Shown: in pieces, positions 21,088 to 22,405 of the stretch
Position numbering within the stretch: the stretch's first letter is position 1
Layout: each line of letters begins with the position of its first letter
From: Candidatus Pacearchaeota archaeon
GTDB taxonomy: Archaea; Nanobdellota; Nanobdellia; Pacearchaeales; GW2011-AR1
Assembly: GCA_023133375.1 (NCBI GenBank)
Contig: JAGLWP010000007.1
Span: 1-22,405, forward strand
Length of the DNA: 22,405 bases
Direction: 5' to 3'
Program-made: the position numbers and the translations under genes
Notes under the pieces: model-generated
Database searches by the model: none
Told to the model about the DNA's origin: nothing
The model's input: the letters and a program-made list of their open reading frames with translations, nothing else

Positions 21088-22405
21088 TTATCCTGCAGGT
21101 TTTCTCAAATGTAAAAATGAGATAAATGCAATATTTATTACTGAAACTGCAAGTATCATCATTAATGTAATAGAAGAGGTTCCAAGAGCAATCCCCAACC
21201 CGCTAATTTTCATCATCATTAATAAAAGCATCAAAATCATCGGAGCAGCAATAACAACACTAATGTAAATATCCATAAATGTTTCAGCAGTTTTTGTCCC
21301 CTTTTCTCTTTCAAGTCTATATTCAAAGAGTAGTGTTTGGGACCTTTTATTAAAAAACTCTGTCAAGTCCCCCCCAGAATTTATTGTTATCGCTAATCCA
21401 TTAAACAATTCAGCCAACTTTTTACTTGGACTATTCAGGGCAGTATTTCTCAACGCACTAATTAAATCATACCCGTAAATATTAATTTCATTTATTAATT
21501 TTGTAAACTCTCTTTCAATATAGGGGTACTCCTTAGTTGTGATGATGATACTAAATATTTTGCTTGGTTCAATCATTGATTCAGAAATTGCTGACATGTG
21601 TATGACAGAAAAAGGCAGTTCTTGATTAATCCTGCTTTCAGTTGATTTTTTTTCTAATGATGGATAAAAATACATAAACAAAAATGTTCCAATTGGCACT
21701 GCAAACAAAATCCAGAAAGTTTTCAAAAATCTCATGCCAAAATTTTCTGTGGCAATACTTATCATAGAAGATTCACCACCTATCTTGAAGAAGAAAAAAA
21801 ACAGAAAAAAAACAAATGCAACAATTACAGATATAGCAGTGGTTAACAATGTTACAGAGATATAAGTAATCGGAGTAAACTCAAGATTTGTTCTTATTAA
21901 ATCTCTTTTTAACATATCAAAATTTTTATCTTTTGATAACTTTTTGGCAGAATTATAAAAATATCTGTTGGCTACTTCAGTATACTTTTTTGGTTTTTCA
22001 ATTTCCTTGGATTCGAATTTCTCTTTTTTACTTCTAATTCTTTTTATTGTCTCTTTTTCTAATTGTGAAAGTTCTTTACCAAACTTTTTACTCAAACTTG
22101 GTTTTTTAGGTTTTTTTTCTAAAAGTATTCTTGGTTTTGGTTTTTCTTCTTGTTTAAGTGGTTTTGCAAGATTAATCTTTTCAAGCTCCCCCAAAACATC
22201 TTCATTTATCTTTTTAAAAGAATTTTTTAATCTGTTGATATGTTCTTCAATAGTCTTTTTTTCTTCTTTATCTCTTGCATTCTCAAAATGATTAAATGAT
22301 GAATTAAGTTCATTAACAGCTTTTTTTTCTATAGAAATTGCTTTCTTTAACTCGTAAAAATTTGTAGTTTTCAATTTACTTGAATTCTCTTTCTCCAAAG
22401 GAGAC
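21088..22405 (-). CDS. Second T2SF platform protein (TadB-like) with coiled-coil N-terminus; 5' end uncertain
   Basis: At least 436 residues. The first 150 are highly charged and helical, likely a coiled coil (EKKAVNELNSSFNHFENARD, EHINRLKNSFKKINEDVLGE). Two membrane helices follow (ISVTLLTTAISVIVAFVFFL and FWILFAVPIGTFLFMYF), then a T2SF domain (FSVIHMSAISESMIEPSKIF, DLISALRNTALNSPSKKLAE, GGDLTEFFNKRSQTL) and two C-terminal helices. With the next gene it forms a pair of platform proteins, as in Tad-type systems (TadB/TadC). A TTG at 22398 could be the start, but the frame is open to the window edge and no ATG is near, so the true start may lie outside. Confidence 0.82.
   Translation of the reverse strand, partial: SPLEKENSSKLKTTNFYELKKAISIEKKAVNELNSSFNHFENARDKEEKKTIEEHINRLKNSFKKINEDVLGELEKINLAKPLKQEEKPKPRILLEKKPKKPSLSKKFGKELSQLEKETIKRIRSKKEKFESKEIEKPKKYTEVANRYFYNSAKKLSKDKNFDMLKRDLIRTNLEFTPITYISVTLLTTAISVIVAFVFFLFFFFFKIGGESSMISIATENFGMRFLKTFWILFAVPIGTFLFMYFYPSLEKKSTESRINQELPFSVIHMSAISESMIEPSKIFSIIITTKEYPYIEREFTKLINEINIYGYDLISALRNTALNSPSKKLAELFNGLAITINSGGDLTEFFNKRSQTLLFEYRLEREKGTKTAETFMDIYISVVIAAPMILMLLLMMMKISGLGIALGTSSITLMMILAVSVINIAFISFLHLRKPAG

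Overview
The window is AT-rich archaeal DNA, most likely from a DPANN-type genome (Pacearchaeota/Woesearchaeota-like). This rests on the archaeal class I CCA-adding enzyme, the OapA/B/C (ArvA/B/C) set, RtcB with archease, two type IV pilus-type platform proteins, and large surface proteins with a signal peptide and a C-terminal anchor. Many genes have a TATA-like box centred 26-27 nt before the start codon, as expected for leaderless archaeal mRNAs. The lineage is an inference; no rRNA or tRNA gene is present.

Layout. 1-822: 5' part of the CCA-adding enzyme. 862-4700: the zinc-ribbon protein OapC/ArvC, then OapB/ArvB and the small GTPase OapA/ArvA, all on the minus strand. Between OapC and OapB lies a plus-strand cassette (1475-3604): a 57-residue Cys-rich peptide, a HExxH metalloprotease-like protein and a radical SAM/SPASM protein with a PqqD-like C-terminus. 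This looks like an undescribed archaeal RiPP (modified peptide) locus. 4792-12902: a PKD-domain membrane protein, a NYN-domain nuclease preceded by a structured leader or small RNA, a 982-residue Cys-rich surface protein, a small membrane protein, and a legumain/caspase-like lipoprotein.

13000-17068 is an accessory patch. It holds a three-gene operon headed by a zincin + nucleotidyltransferase fusion, a Fic protein whose TATA box sits inside a perfect inverted repeat, two small unknown genes, and displaced 3' ends of other genes (an RtcB tail, an SRP54 tail, and two copies of an unidentified 21-residue tail). These tails suggest repeated integration at gene ends. 17069-19147 holds RtcB and archease, which act together in RNA ligation. 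19322-22405 holds two pilin-like proteins and two T2SF platform proteins.

The most striking link is between two distant loci. The N-terminus of the Cys-rich peptide (MVKTLEVQTSEFVDL) closely matches the N-terminus of the zincin-nucleotidyltransferase protein (MHRTIQVQTSEFQDY), with synonymous codon differences, which suggests a shared leader or recognition tag.
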